Below are positions 38,705 through 46,354 of a stretch of DNA of 56,303 bases, piece by piece. Position 1 is the first letter of the stretch, and each line of letters begins with the position of its first letter. Below the pieces are notes generated by a model. It ran no database searches, had not been told where the DNA came from, and saw nothing but the letters and a program-made list of their open reading frames with translations. The stretch lies in assembly GCF_029911635.1 (NCBI RefSeq), contig NZ_JARYTI010000031.1:1-56303 (forward strand), written 5' to 3'. The translations under genes were made by a program, and so were the position numbers. The stretch comes from Sphingomonas sp. AR_OL41. Its GTDB lineage: Bacteria; Pseudomonadota; Alphaproteobacteria; Sphingomonadales; Sphingomonadaceae.

Positions 38705-39469
38705 TTACTTGGCAGCGGTCGTGGTGGCCGCGGCAGGCTTCGGCGCAGGCGCGCCCTTGCGCACCGGTGCCGCCGGACGAACCGCGCCGTTCGACGCGAG
38801 ATAGCCCAGCACGTCGTTGGAGAAGGCCGAGAGGTTCTCGGCGATCGCCTTGTTGCGACGTTGCAGGAAGTTGTAGGCGAGCACGGCCGGAACCGCGACG
38901 ACGAGGCCGAGCGCGGTCATGATGAGCGCCTCACCGACCGGGCCGGCGACCTTGTCGATCGACGCCTGACCGGCCTGGCCGATCTTGATCAGCGCGCGGT
39001 AGATGCCGAGCACGGTACCGAACAGACCGATGAACGGTGCGGTCGCACCAACGGTCGCGAGGAAGGCGAGACCGCCACCGAGCTGCGAGTTGATCGCCGC
39101 TTCCGAGCGCGACAGCGATCCATGCAGCCAGTCATGCGCTTCGACCGGATCGGTCAGGCGCGAATGCTGGTCCTGCGCCTGGATGCCGTCGTCGACGATC
39201 TGCTTGTAAGCCGAGTTCTTCTCGAGCTTGGCAGCGCCCTCACGCAGGCTGTTTGCCGACCAGAAGGAGGCGCGCACGCGCTTCGACTGGTTGATGATCT
39301 TCTGCTGCTCGAACATCTTGGTGAACAGGATGAACAGCGTGAAGAACAGGAACCCGCCGAGCACGATCGCCGTGCTCCACGAAATGAACCCGCCCTCGTT
39401 GAGTGCGTTCATGAAGCCGTAGTTCGCCGCAGCGTTCGCGCCGCCCGCGGCAAGGATGGTGGTGAACAT
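38705..39469 (-). CDS. exbB: ExbB/TolQ/MotA family proton channel
   Basis: 254 residues. Three membrane helices: about 28-48 (STAIVLGGFLFFTLFILF), then 128-150 and 168-195. The core GLAFLATVGATAPFIGLFGTVLGIYRAL and VGEALIMTALGLVVAVPAVLAYNFL holds the conserved residues of the proton path. A Thr/Ala/Pro/Lys-rich tail ends it. It forms the pentamer around the ExbD dimer in the TonB motor. Gene order tonB-exbB-exbD-exbD. Confidence 0.95.
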   Translation of the reverse strand: MFTTILAAGGANAAANYGFMNALNEGGFISWSTAIVLGGFLFFTLFILFTKMFEQQKIINQSKRVRASFWSANSLREGAAKLEKNSAYKQIVDDGIQAQDQHSRLTDPVEAHDWLHGSLSRSEAAINSQLGGGLAFLATVGATAPFIGLFGTVLGIYRALIKIGQAGQASIDKVAGPVGEALIMTALGLVVAVPAVLAYNFLQRRNKAIAENLSAFSNDVLGYLASNGAVRPAAPVRKGAPAPKPAAATTTAAK

Positions 39470-39507
39470 GAGTTTTGCTTCCCTCTAGATTCAAATGGCT
39501 AAGTGAC

Positions 39508-39533
39508 GGGGGCGGGCCGTTCGGCCCGCCCCC
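39508..39533 (-). repeat. Strong hairpin between tonB and exbB
   Basis: Arms GGGGGCGGGCCG and CGGCCCGCCCCC are almost adjacent (two-base gap), 10 bp after the tonB stop. No T run follows; it may lower read-through or protect the mRNA end. Confidence 0.75.
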
Positions 39534-39542
39534 GCGTCAATT

Positions 39543-40196
39543 TCAGTCGCTTGGCAGGACCCAGCGCACCGGCAGCGTCGCCGAACCCGTGGTCGGGTTA
39601 CCGGCATCGTCCTTCGCCGGCGTGTAGCGCACCTTGCTGCGTGCGATGCGGCAGGTCGCGTCGTCGAGGTCGCTGTTGCCGCTCGAAGCGGTGACGGTGC
39701 AGGCCGTGACGCGCCCATCGGTACCGATCGTCAGCGCCGCGACGACGCGACCCTGGGCTTCGGCGCGGATCGCCGCGGGCGGATAGGCATCGGGTCCGAA
39801 GAATCGGCCCGGGTTGCCGATCACACCGGCGCGTTGCGACACGACCGGCTTGGGCGGCGGCGCCGGCGGCGCGGGCGGCACCATCGGCGGTGCCGGCACG
39901 GCGACGGGCACCGAAACGATCTGCGGCATCGGCGACTGCACCGGCACGTTGACCGGCGGCGACACTACCGGCGGCGCCTTCATCGGCTGGTCCGGCGGCG
40001 GGGGCGGCGGCTTGTCAGGCGGAGGGGGTGGCGGTGGAGGCGCCACGTCGAAGGTATTGAGCTTTTCCTGCACCGCCTTGGTGAACTTCGACGTGAGCCC
40101 GGTTACGAAGGCCCATGTCAGCAAGAACACCAGGATGGAGACGATTACCGTCGCCACTATCCGGCTGCCAGCTACATCGCGATCAGCATACGCCAT
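39543..40196 (-). CDS. tonB: TonB family energy-transducing protein
   Basis: 217 residues. A single membrane helix near the N-end (about 13-35) with the TonB-type Ser/His region replaced by a sphingomonad sequence, a long Pro-rich periplasmic spacer with PPPPPP and VPVAVPAP segments (about 50-125), and a C-terminal TonB fold (about 130-215): DAYPPAAIRAEAQGRVVAALTIGTDGRVTACTV, SSGNSDLDDATCRIARSKVRYTPAKD, PVRWVLPSD. It carries energy from ExbBD to outer-membrane receptors. First gene of the operon. Confidence 0.94.
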   Translation of the reverse strand: MAYADRDVAGSRIVATVIVSILVFLLTWAFVTGLTSKFTKAVQEKLNTFDVAPPPPPPPPDKPPPPPPDQPMKAPPVVSPPVNVPVQSPMPQIVSVPVAVPAPPMVPPAPPAPPPKPVVSQRAGVIGNPGRFFGPDAYPPAAIRAEAQGRVVAALTIGTDGRVTACTVTASSGNSDLDDATCRIARSKVRYTPAKDDAGNPTTGSATLPVRWVLPSD

Positions 40197-40415
40197 TAAG
40201 GTATGAAACTCCTCTATACCACATGGTGGTCCTGAACCGCTCGCCCCGCCTTGTGGGTCGGCGCGATCGGTCGGCCATGGGTTAATGTATCCTGGTCAGG
40301 AGGAACCTCTATCGCCGTCCAAACCGTGAGGCAAACGCTTTGTCTCGCGCAACAATCGTACATTTGGCGAACATGGGCATTATTTCTGTATAAAAGCGGC
40401 ACGATCCCCTAATGG

Positions 40416-41285
40416 ATGGGCATGATTAACGTTCCCAAAGCCGTTCTCGTCGTGCTGTGCGCCGGGATCGCCGCCGGGGCGCCGGCCCAGCAGCGCCCCT
40501 CGTCTCGCACCGATTCGGTGCTACCCGTTTACGCCCCGCTCCCCGCGCCACCTTATGCCGACTATGCCGATCTCGTGCTGGCGGCGCCGCTGGTGATCGA
40601 TTCGACGATCCACGGCACGAGCCGACTCAAGCCGGCCGAGGCGCCCGACGTCGCCCCCGGCAAGGCACGCCTCTATGTCGAGGTCGACGTCACCGCGCTG
40701 ATTCGCGGGACCGAGCCGTTGCCGCCACGAATCGGCTATCTGCTCGACGTGCCGGTCGATGCCAAAAGCCGGCTGCCGGCGTTGAAGAAGCTGCGGGTGC
40801 TGCTGTTCGCGCGACCCGCCGGACCGGGGCAGGTCCAGCTCGTCCGGCCCGACGCGCAGCGCAACTGGACGCCGGGCGGCGACGAGCTTGTGCGGCGCAT
40901 CACACGCGAGGTGCTCGCCAGTGACGCGCCGCCGCGCATCACCGGCGTCGGTCATGCCTTTCACACCGCCGGCGCGCTGCCGGGCGAGGGCGAGACGCAG
41001 ATCTTCCTCATCACCGAAGGCGGCCGCCCGGTGTCGCTGTCGATCGATCGTGCGGCGGACGGCACGCGCAGCTGGAAGGTCAGCCTGAGCGACATCGTCG
41101 ATGCCGGCGCAGGTCCGCCGCCGCGCGACACGCTCTTATGGTATCGGCTCGCCTGCACCCTGCCCGCCGCGCTGCCCGCGACGAGCCTGGAGGGCGCCGA
41201 GCCCGCCGACGCGGCGATCGCGCGCGAGGATTATGGTTATGTCCGGCAGGCGCTGGGCCGCTGCGACCGGGGCGGCGCGCTTTAG
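40416..41285 (+). CDS. Hypothetical exported protein
   Basis: 289 residues, divergent from tonB. Signal peptide about 1-24 (cleaved after PAQ). The mature part looks globular, with LYVEVDVTALIRGTEPLPPRIGYLLDVP, LRVLLFARPAGPGQVQLVRPD and LITEGGRPVSLSIDRAADGTRSW, but no domain was recognised. A second ATG at 40422 is possible. A TATAAA (40389-40394) in front could be its -10 box. It overlaps the stop of the convergent Rossmann gene by 4 bases. Similar proteins seem to be sphingomonad-specific by impression; I cannot check. Confidence 0.8.
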   Translation: MGMINVPKAVLVVLCAGIAAGAPAQQRPSSRTDSVLPVYAPLPAPPYADYADLVLAAPLVIDSTIHGTSRLKPAEAPDVAPGKARLYVEVDVTALIRGTEPLPPRIGYLLDVPVDAKSRLPALKKLRVLLFARPAGPGQVQLVRPDAQRNWTPGGDELVRRITREVLASDAPPRITGVGHAFHTAGALPGEGETQIFLITEGGRPVSLSIDRAADGTRSWKVSLSDIVDAGAGPPPRDTLLWYRLACTLPAALPATSLEGAEPADAAIAREDYGYVRQALGRCDRGGAL

Positions 41286-41620
41286 GCGTCGAGCACGATC
41301 ACCTGGCCGGTCGTCGAACACGCCGTGGCGAGGAAGCTGGCGGCGGCGATGACATTATCAGCGGCAGCGCCCGCCATGACGTCGAGGGCATTGATCCGGC
41401 TGCCCGGCGCAAGCTCGGTCGCGAGCGGACCGAGCGCACCGTGCAGCATGGCCCGGTCGATCGCGGCGACACCCGGTTCGATAATCAGCAAGATCGATTC
41501 GCTGGCGTCCGATGCGGCAGCGCGGACGCGGCACAGCACCGATTCGATCGGGTCTCCGCCGGCCGCCGTAACGAGCACGGCCGCCTCGCCGAGCGCCGCC
41601 GCAACGACGGACGCGCTCAC
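41282..41620 (-). CDS. Short Rossmann-fold protein, SDR C-terminal-like
   Basis: 112 residues, GTG start overlapping the folB stop by 4 bases (GTGA). It begins SASVVAAALGEAAVLVTAAGG with a beta-alpha feel and ends FLATACSTTGQVIVLDA, which looks like the C-terminus of a short-chain dehydrogenase. There is no TGxxxGxG and no catalytic Tyr-Lys. It may be a truncated SDR kept for another use, not an active enzyme. Alternative: a degraded gene still in frame. Confidence 0.7.
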   Translation of the reverse strand: MSASVVAAALGEAAVLVTAAGGDPIESVLCRVRAAASDASESILLIIEPGVAAIDRAMLHGALGPLATELAPGSRINALDVMAGAAADNVIAAASFLATACSTTGQVIVLDA

Positions 41621-42003
41621 CGCCGGTGCCGCACCAGCGTGATACCGATCGATTCGCCCTGTTCGGCGATCGCCAGCTTGACGATCTTGACCGCGACGCG
41701 GCGCACGCGCCTGTCCTGCAGCAGCAGCGTCTCGGCGATATGGTCGGCGACACCCTCGATCAGCGTGAAGTGCACGCCCTCGGGCAGCGCCCGCGTCGCG
41801 GCATGTTTCAGATCGAGATAGTTTTTCGAGGCGCCGAGCGGCGTATCGGGCGCGAAATGCGGCGGGCAATCGAGATCGACCGTCAGCGAGATGCGCAACG
41901 GCTGCGGCAGATGCGTCTCCTCGGAATAAATGCCGGTGAGCACCTGCACTTCGAGGTCATGCACTTCGAGTTGTAATGAATCGTCCAAGCCGGGCCCTTT
42001 CAC
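41617..42003 (-). CDS. folB: Dihydroneopterin aldolase (FolB-like)
   Basis: 128 residues, GTG start at 42003. Family features: LEVQVLTGIYSEETHLPQPLRISLTVDLD, the NYLDLKHAATRALPEGVHFTLIEGVADHIAETLL stretch with the catalytic Glu region, and a C-terminal Lys-containing VAVKIVKLAIAEQGESIGITLVR. Splits dihydroneopterin in folate synthesis; in some alphaproteobacteria the family acts on other pterins. Coupled to the short Rossmann protein. Confidence 0.9.
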   Translation of the reverse strand: MKGPGLDDSLQLEVHDLEVQVLTGIYSEETHLPQPLRISLTVDLDCPPHFAPDTPLGASKNYLDLKHAATRALPEGVHFTLIEGVADHIAETLLLQDRRVRRVAVKIVKLAIAEQGESIGITLVRHRR

Positions 42004-42054
42004 GCGGTCGCGGCGCCTTAGCAGATGCGCGCCGCCACGAAAGGGGCGCGTGAA

Positions 42055-42687
42055 TCAGGCTGCGGCGCTGGGCCGGGCCGAAGCGCGCTCATGCCAGCGC
42101 GCGATGGCGTGGCAGCGCTCCGGCAGCATCAGCTTGGCCGCCCTGGCGAAATCGATCGTGACCAGCGCCGAGATATCGGCAAAGCTATAGGCATCGGTCG
42201 CGATCCACTCCCGGGTCGCGAGATGCCTGTCGAGCGCCTCAGTGAACGCCTCCCACATGATCATGCCGCGCGCGGCGAGTTCGGGAATCTGTGGCATCGT
42301 CGGCCATTTGCCCGGCGCGCCGCGATCCTTGAAGTTCTCACGCGCGTTGCGCAACGCATAGACCGCGGCAGCATAACCGTCGCTTTCGATGCGGCGCGTC
42401 CACGATTCGATCCGGCCGATATCGAGCGGATTGTCGCCGAACAGCGTCGGCGCGGGTTGCAGAGCCTCGAAATAACGGCAGATCGCGGCCGATTCGCAAA
42501 TCACCTCGCCGCTGTCGAGTTCCAGCGCCGGCACCGCGCCACGCGGGTTGATCGCCAGATACGGGTCGCTCAGCTGCTCGTCGGCACGCAGATCGACCAT
42601 CACGCGCTCGACCGTAATGCCCTTTTCGGCGAGGAAGATCCGCACGCGGCGCGGACTCGGCGCCCAGGCGGCATCATAGAGCTTCAT
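42055..42687 (-). CDS. Glutathione S-transferase family protein
   Basis: 210 residues. N-terminal thioredoxin-like domain: MKLYDAAWAPSPRRVRIFLAEKG, NPRGAVPALELDSGEVICESAAICRYFEAL; C-terminal helical domain about 85-205. The WAPSPRRVR position lacks the usual Cys or Ser-Cys seen in beta or tau classes, with Ser present. It may conjugate or bind glutathione; substrate unknown. Confidence 0.92.
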   Translation of the reverse strand: MKLYDAAWAPSPRRVRIFLAEKGITVERVMVDLRADEQLSDPYLAINPRGAVPALELDSGEVICESAAICRYFEALQPAPTLFGDNPLDIGRIESWTRRIESDGYAAAVYALRNARENFKDRGAPGKWPTMPQIPELAARGMIMWEAFTEALDRHLATREWIATDAYSFADISALVTIDFARAAKLMLPERCHAIARWHERASARPSAAA

Positions 42688-42780
42688 GGCACGATTCCCG
42701 TTCCGCTTGCGTTCAGCGCGACGAACGCTAAAGCGCGCGGCCCCGTGCGTCCATGCCCGGGCCTCTCAAAGGAAGCCGGA

Positions 42781-43293
42781 GTGATCAGTTTCGTGCCGCT
42801 CGCCACCATCGACCCGCCCGCGGTCGAGCAACTGCTCGACCGCGCGTTCGGCGCGGACCGGCACGGCCGAACCGCCTATCGCATCCGTGAGGGGATGCGA
42901 CCGGTCGACGGGCTCAGCTTCGCTGCGCTGGAAGACGATGCGCTGGTCGGCACGATTCAGTGCTGGCCGGTGCGCTTCGCCGGCGCGGACGGGCGCGACG
43001 TCGCGCTGGCAATGGTCGGGCCGGTCGCGGTCGAGCCGGCGCGGCAGCGCGACGGGATCGGCCGGATGCTGATGGAGCGCGCGCTCGCCGCCGCCGAAAG
43101 CTCGGGCGCGGCGCGCGCGCTGATGCTGATCGGCGACCCGGAATATTATGGCCGCTTCTTCGGTTTCACCGCCGAGCGCACCGCCGGCTGGCACGTTCCT
43201 GGGCCGGTCGAGCGCCACCGCCTGCTGGCGCGCGGCGACGATGTGCCCGCGGGCGAAGGCACGATCGGCCCGCGCATCGCGGCGCTCGCCTGA
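42781..43293 (+). CDS. GNAT family N-acetyltransferase
   Basis: 170 residues from GTG 42781 with AGGAAG before it. Acetyl-CoA motif is VGPVAVEPARQRDGIGRMLMERALAAAESSG (about 80-110), followed by ALMLIGDPEYYGRFFGF and a C-terminal P-rich end, the YhbS-like subgroup. Acetyl acceptor unknown. The longer open frame upstream is overlap noise from the GST region. Confidence 0.92.
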   Translation: MISFVPLATIDPPAVEQLLDRAFGADRHGRTAYRIREGMRPVDGLSFAALEDDALVGTIQCWPVRFAGADGRDVALAMVGPVAVEPARQRDGIGRMLMERALAAAESSGAARALMLIGDPEYYGRFFGFTAERTAGWHVPGPVERHRLLARGDDVPAGEGTIGPRIAALA

Positions 43294-43295
43294 CC

Positions 43296-43832
43296 TCAGA
43301 TCATCCGCTGGAGCGTCCGGTCGCGGAGCACCAGCGCATGATAGAGCGCGCCGGCGACATGCAGGCCGATCACCACGAGGAAGATAATCGCGGTGGTCCC
43401 GTGGATGTCGCCCATCGCGCGGCCCAGCGCCGAGCCCTTGGCGACTAGCCCGGGCAGCGGGATCACGCCGAACAGGGTGACCGGCCAGCCGCGCGCTGCG
43501 GCGTTTGCCCAGCCCATCAGCGGCAAGACGATGAGCAACGCATAGAGCAGGAAATGCACCGCGCGCGACAGCATCTGCAGCGCCGGCGACAACGTCATCG
43601 GCGGTGGCGCCGCCTTGTGGCTCAGCCGCCAGCCGAGCCGGAGCAGCGCGACCGCAAGGATCGCCGCGCCGATCGACAGGTGCCAGGCAATCAGCCCGAG
43701 CGGGGGCGTGCCACGTTCGATCTCGGGCATCGTCCAGGCGACGCCGAACTGCGCGACGACCAGCAGTACGACGATCCAGTGGAACAGCCGCGCCGGCAGG
43801 GTGTAGCGGCCATCGGCCAGTGGGTCGGGCAT
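43296..43832 (-). CDS. Cytochrome b561 family protein
   Basis: 178 residues from ATG 43832 with GAGGGA before it. Four membrane helices: about 14-32, 47-67, 86-106 and 140-162. His residues usable as haem ligands are H18 (LFHWIV), H51 (AWHLSIG), H92 (VHFLLY) and the late H144/H158 (IHGTTAI, GLHVAGALYH). This fits the YodB/YceJ-type di-haem cytochromes that move electrons from quinol or to superoxide. Convergent with the GNAT gene, 2 bp apart. Confidence 0.92.
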   Translation of the reverse strand: MPDPLADGRYTLPARLFHWIVVLLVVAQFGVAWTMPEIERGTPPLGLIAWHLSIGAAILAVALLRLGWRLSHKAAPPPMTLSPALQMLSRAVHFLLYALLIVLPLMGWANAAARGWPVTLFGVIPLPGLVAKGSALGRAMGDIHGTTAIIFLVVIGLHVAGALYHALVLRDRTLQRMI

Positions 43833-43968
43833 AGGGCAGTCCCTCTTCGATCGTGAGACAACGACGCGCCGTCGCATGGCAGACCGCATCGCGCCGTCCG
43901 GGCGGGTATGTCCATCCGTAAATCAACGCATGCTTTACGCCTTGGTTCACACCGCCTAACCGCAGCAC

Positions 43969-44547
43969 ATGCCGATGACCCCTCCCCCAGACCTCGCCGC
44001 CTTGTCGCTCGCCGAGGTGGCGCGGCTCGTCGCCGAGCAGAAGCTGCCGCCGGTCGAGCGCTGGAACCCGACGCACTGCGGCGACAGCGAGATGCGCATC
44101 GCGCGCGACGGGACCTGGTTCCACCAGGGATCGCCGATCGGGCGGATCGAGATGGTGCGGCTGTTCGCGACGATCCTGCGGCGCGAGCCCGATGGGGGCT
44201 ATGTGCTGGTCACCCCGGTCGAGAAGCTCGACATCGCGGTCGAGGATGCGCCGTTCGTCGCGGTCGAGATGAAGGCCGAGGGCGAGGGCCGCGACGCGCG
44301 GCTCGCCTTCCGGCTCAACACCGGCGAGCTTATCAACGCCGATGCAACGCACCCGCTGCGTTTCGAGCAGACCGACGACGGCCCGCGGCCCTATCTGCAT
44401 GTGCGTGGGACAATCGGTGCCGGGCTCGAGGCACTGGTCGCGCGGCCGGTCTATTACGAGCTGGCGCAGATTGCGCTGGCCGGCGACGAACAGCCGCCGG
44501 CGGTGTGGAGCAACGGCGTTCGCTTCGCGCTGGAGCAGGCGGCATGA
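43969..44547 (+). CDS. DUF1285 family protein
   Basis: 192 residues with the DUF1285 motifs PPVERWNPTHCGDSEMRIARDGTWFHQGSPIGR and VLVTPVEKLDIAVEDAPFVAVEM. The function is unknown; a crystal structure of the family shows a PH-like beta fold. Its stop overlaps the Nudix ATG by 4 bases (ATGA). First of a three-gene unit. Confidence 0.94.
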   Translation: MPMTPPPDLAALSLAEVARLVAEQKLPPVERWNPTHCGDSEMRIARDGTWFHQGSPIGRIEMVRLFATILRREPDGGYVLVTPVEKLDIAVEDAPFVAVEMKAEGEGRDARLAFRLNTGELINADATHPLRFEQTDDGPRPYLHVRGTIGAGLEALVARPVYYELAQIALAGDEQPPAVWSNGVRFALEQAA

Positions 44548-45146
44548 CGCTGGTCACGCGACTGCACGACGCGCTGCACAGCGTCACCGGCGACGAGGTC
44601 GTACTGCTCACCGGCGACCATCGCGAGCTCGACCCGACACCGCTCGCCGAGCCAGCCGCCGCCGCGGTGCTGATCGCGGTGACCGACCGCGCGGCGCCGG
44701 GCGTGATCCTCACCCGCCGCACCGATACGTTGTCGCGCCATGCCGGCCAGGTCGCCTTTCCCGGCGGGCGCGTCGATCCGGGCGATGCCGACGCCGTCGC
44801 CGCCGCGCTGCGCGAGGCCGAGGAAGAGATTGCGCTGCCACGGAGCGCGGTGACGATCATCGGCACGGCCGATCGTTATCGCACCATCACCGGCTTCGAG
44901 GTCACGCCCGTCATCGGCGTCATCGCGCCCGACCTCGTCTTCATGCCGTCGAGCGGCGAGGTTGCCGCGGTGTTCGAGGTCCCGCTCGATTTCGTGCTCG
45001 ACAGCGCCAACCATATCGAGGCGAGCGTCGAGTTTCAGGGCCGCAACCGGCATTATTACGAGATCAGCTGGGGCGGCCACCGCATCTGGGGCGCGACCGC
45101 GGCAATGATCGTCAACCTGTCGCGGCGGCTGCGTTGGGCACCGTGA
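44544..45146 (+). CDS. CoA pyrophosphatase-like Nudix hydrolase
   Basis: 200 residues. Nudix box: GGRVDPGDADAVAAALREAEEEIAL (about 75-99), with the preceding LSRHAGQVAFPGG typical of the CoA diphosphatase subfamily (NudL/YeaB). Splits CoA into phosphopantetheine and adenosine 3',5'-bisphosphate, or hydrolyses other NDP-X. Overlaps genes on both sides by 4 bases. Its position before a tRNA 3'-end enzyme suggests a link to nucleotide or RNA-end care; inferred. Confidence 0.93.
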   Translation: MTLVTRLHDALHSVTGDEVVLLTGDHRELDPTPLAEPAAAAVLIAVTDRAAPGVILTRRTDTLSRHAGQVAFPGGRVDPGDADAVAAALREAEEEIALPRSAVTIIGTADRYRTITGFEVTPVIGVIAPDLVFMPSSGEVAAVFEVPLDFVLDSANHIEASVEFQGRNRHYYEISWGGHRIWGATAAMIVNLSRRLRWAP

Positions 45147-46354
45147 CGCAGCCCCCTACCCTACCTGACGCTGCCTGGCGCCACCGCACCGGACTCGACG
45201 ATCTGTGTGCGGTGCTCGGCGCCGGCGAGGGCCGCGTGCGCTTCGTCGGCGGCGCGGTGCGCGATACGCTGCTCGGCATCGACGTCGCCGATGTCGATCT
45301 CGCCACGACGCACGCGCCCGATCGCGTCATCGCGCTGCTGCGCGGCAACGACATCAAGGCGGTGCCGACCGGGCTCGCCCACGGCACGATCACCGCGGTG
45401 CTGCCCGACGGCCCGGTCGAGGTGACGACCTTGCGCTGCGACGTCGAGACCGACGGTCGCCACGCCACCGTCGCCTTCACCGGCGACTGGCGCGAGGATG
45501 CGGCACGGCGCGACTTCACGATGAACGCGCTTTATGCCGACCCCGTATCGGGCGAGATCTTCGATTATTTCGGCGGGCAGGCCGATCTCGACGCCGGCGT
45601 GGTGCGTTTCATCGGCGACCCGTTGCAGCGCATCGCCGAGGACCATCTGCGCATCCTGCGCTTCTTCCGCTTCCATGCCCGCTTCGGCGACGCGATCGAC
45701 CCGGCCGGGCTGGAGGCGTGCGCGACGCGCGCCAACGACCTGATGGCGTTGTCGCGCGAGCGCATCGCCGCCGAGCTGCTCCGCCTGCTCGTCGCGCGCC
45801 ACGCCGTCGCGGTGGTAGCGGTGATGCTCGACGAGGGCATCTTCACGCCCGTGCTGCCCGAAATCGCCGACCTGGCGCGCTTCACCCGCACTGCCGCACG
45901 CGAATCGGCGACGGGCACCGCACCCGATGCGATTCGCCGCCTCGCCGCGCTGCTGCCGGCGGCGGCAATCGACGATGTCGGCGCGCGGCTGAAACTGTCC
46001 AACGCCGATCGCAAGCGCATGGCGATCGCGGCGCAACCGCTGCTGACCGAGCGCGAACGCGCGCTGCGCTACCGCCTCGGCCTCGCCGGCGCGACCGACC
46101 AACTGTTGCTGTCCGACCTGCCCGACGACGCCATCGCCGAAAAACTCGCCGTCATCTCGACCTGGGACGCCCCCACCCTACCCCTCACAGGCGGCGCGCT
46201 GGTCGAGATGGGGGTGCGCAAGGGGCCGGACGTCGCGCGGCTGCTGCGCACGGTCGAGGATCAGTGGATCGCGGAAGAATTCCCCGACGCAGCGCACGTC
46301 GCTCAGCTCGCGGCGGCGGCGGTCGATGGCTGGCGGCGCTCGCAGAACAGCTGA
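45143..46354 (+). CDS. CCA tRNA nucleotidyltransferase / poly(A) polymerase family protein
   Basis: 403 residues, GTG start overlapping the Nudix stop (GTGA). Head domain: VRFVGGAVRDTLLGIDVADVDLATT (nucleotidyl-transferase with the DVD acids), then RDFTMNALYADPVSGEIFDYFGGQADLDAGVVRFIGDPLQRIAEDHLRILRFFRFHARFG with the template-like helix. Class II enzyme: adds or repairs CCA on tRNA; poly(A) polymerase is the alternative. The nearby tRNA with CAT anticodon lacks an encoded CCA, so such an enzyme is needed. The last 52 bp overlap the convergent GGDEF/EAL gene. Confidence 0.93.
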   Translation: MTQPPTLPDAAWRHRTGLDDLCAVLGAGEGRVRFVGGAVRDTLLGIDVADVDLATTHAPDRVIALLRGNDIKAVPTGLAHGTITAVLPDGPVEVTTLRCDVETDGRHATVAFTGDWREDAARRDFTMNALYADPVSGEIFDYFGGQADLDAGVVRFIGDPLQRIAEDHLRILRFFRFHARFGDAIDPAGLEACATRANDLMALSRERIAAELLRLLVARHAVAVVAVMLDEGIFTPVLPEIADLARFTRTAARESATGTAPDAIRRLAALLPAAAIDDVGARLKLSNADRKRMAIAAQPLLTERERALRYRLGLAGATDQLLLSDLPDDAIAEKLAVISTWDAPTLPLTGGALVEMGVRKGPDVARLLRTVEDQWIAEEFPDAAHVAQLAAAAVDGWRRSQNS

